Below are positions 63,727 through 64,000 of a DNA stretch of 64,000 nucleotides, one piece after another. Numbering within the stretch: position 1 is the first letter of the stretch; each line of letters opens with the position of its first letter. Below the pieces are notes generated by a model. The model was given only the letters and a program-made list of their open reading frames with translations, had not been told where the DNA came from and searched no databases. The stretch covers positions 3,395,001-3,459,000 of the forward strand of contig NZ_CP032674.1 in assembly GCF_021730305.1 (NCBI RefSeq). Reading direction: 5' to 3'. The translations under genes were made by a program, and so were the position numbers. The DNA comes from Xanthobacter sp. YC-JY1 (GTDB lineage Bacteria; Pseudomonadota; Alphaproteobacteria; Rhizobiales; Xanthobacteraceae).

Positions 63727-64000
63727 ATGGCGAATATTGAAGCCGCGCCGCCCACCCAAGAGACCCCCACCCAAGAGACGCCCGCCGAGGACACGCCCCC
63801 GCCGCCTGCGCGCGCTCCGGAACCGGTTCAGCAGCAGCCGTTCGAGGGGCTGGCGCGGGAGCAGGTGTCGGAGATGCTGCGCCTGCCCCATTTCGGGCGG
63901 CGCGGGGCGCTGGTGGCGGTGGGGCTGGTCGCGGTGCTGTGGGCGGCGAGCGGCTTCTACCGGGTGCAGCCGGACGAGCAGGGCATCGTGCTGCGCTTCG
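63727..64000 (+). CDS. hflK: HflK-like SPFH membrane protein, 5' part only
   Basis: The first 91 codons are in the window from ATG 63727; the gene continues past the right edge. Residues 1-40 are a Pro/Thr/Glu-rich cytoplasmic head with the repeat TQETP TQETP; about 57-75 is one membrane helix (GALVAVGLVAVLWAASGF), followed by the diagnostic YRVQPDEQGIVLRF, the start of the SPFH domain in HflK. HflK with HflC controls the FtsH protease. A second HflK paralogue type is also possible; the domain itself is not visible. Confidence 0.82.
   Translation, partial: MANIEAAPPTQETPTQETPAEDTPPPPARAPEPVQQQPFEGLAREQVSEMLRLPHFGRRGALVAVGLVAVLWAASGFYRVQPDEQGIVLRF

Overview
The window is GC-rich chromosomal DNA (roughly two thirds G+C by eye) from a methylotrophic alphaproteobacterium. 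Three things point there: a complete calcium-type methanol dehydrogenase locus (mxaFJGIRSACKLD) with a divergent mxaZYX-like regulatory operon; an imuA-imuB-dnaE2 mutagenesis cassette behind a GTTC-N7-GTTC type LexA box; and the general Hyphomicrobiales (Rhizobiales) gene complement. The gene set suits Xanthobacteraceae (Xanthobacter, Ancylobacter, Starkeya and relatives), but the genus cannot be fixed without a search.

Layout. 1-8 kb: the end of rpiA, a phosphoglycolate phosphatase, tRNA-Val(CAC) followed by an 800-bp low-GC stretch that looks like a scar of foreign DNA, small secreted proteins, a YciF/KGG stress pair, a hydrolase, an L,D-transpeptidase and a cold-shock protein. 8.4-14.3 kb: a nitrate/sulfonate-type ABC transporter and an FtsK-like translocase without a visible membrane domain. 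14.5-20.1 kb: LexA box and imuA-imuB-dnaE2. 20.3-29.1 kb: polysaccharide deacetylase, a divergent otnC-like/ltnD-like pair for threonate use, a three-domain glutaminase, a DUF2189 membrane protein, a NUDIX protein with a histone-H1-like tail, a SIMPL protein and a tRNA with CAU anticodon.

29.3-43.7 kb is the methanol oxidation region. MxaY (kinase), MxaX (regulator) and MxaZ (lipoprotein) are transcribed leftward; mxaF and ten further mxa genes run rightward, mostly with 1-4 bp overlaps after mxaR. MxaF is the periplasmic PQQ enzyme, MxaI its small subunit, MxaG the cytochrome cL electron acceptor, and MxaRSACKLD handle assembly and calcium insertion. A beta-propeller gene ends the operon where mxaE/mxaH are found in other methylotrophs. 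The intergenic region before mxaF carries four TCGGCA/TGCCGA hexamers, a candidate regulator site.

44.6-52.7 kb is an uptake and catabolism module: aldehyde dehydrogenase and GntR regulator leftward, then a branched-chain-amino-acid-type ABC transporter (binding protein, LivHMGF) and an alpha/beta hydrolase whose nucleophile serine position is glycine. A composite dispersed repeat with an inserted pair of complementary-loop hairpins lies between the binding protein and livH. 53-62 kb holds accessory metabolism: aldo/keto reductase, a TetR regulator with an N-terminal pentapeptide repeat, enoyl-CoA hydratase plus DUF1330, LysR plus cupin/VOC/SnoaL, an MFS transporter, and a DUF1190/glutathionylspermidine-synthase-like pair. 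62.4-64 kb: uppP and the start of an hflK-like gene behind two adjacent perfect palindromes.

No insertion sequence, CRISPR array, rRNA or intact prophage was seen. Start codons were chosen by reading upstream sequence and family N-termini; several differ from the longest open frame.
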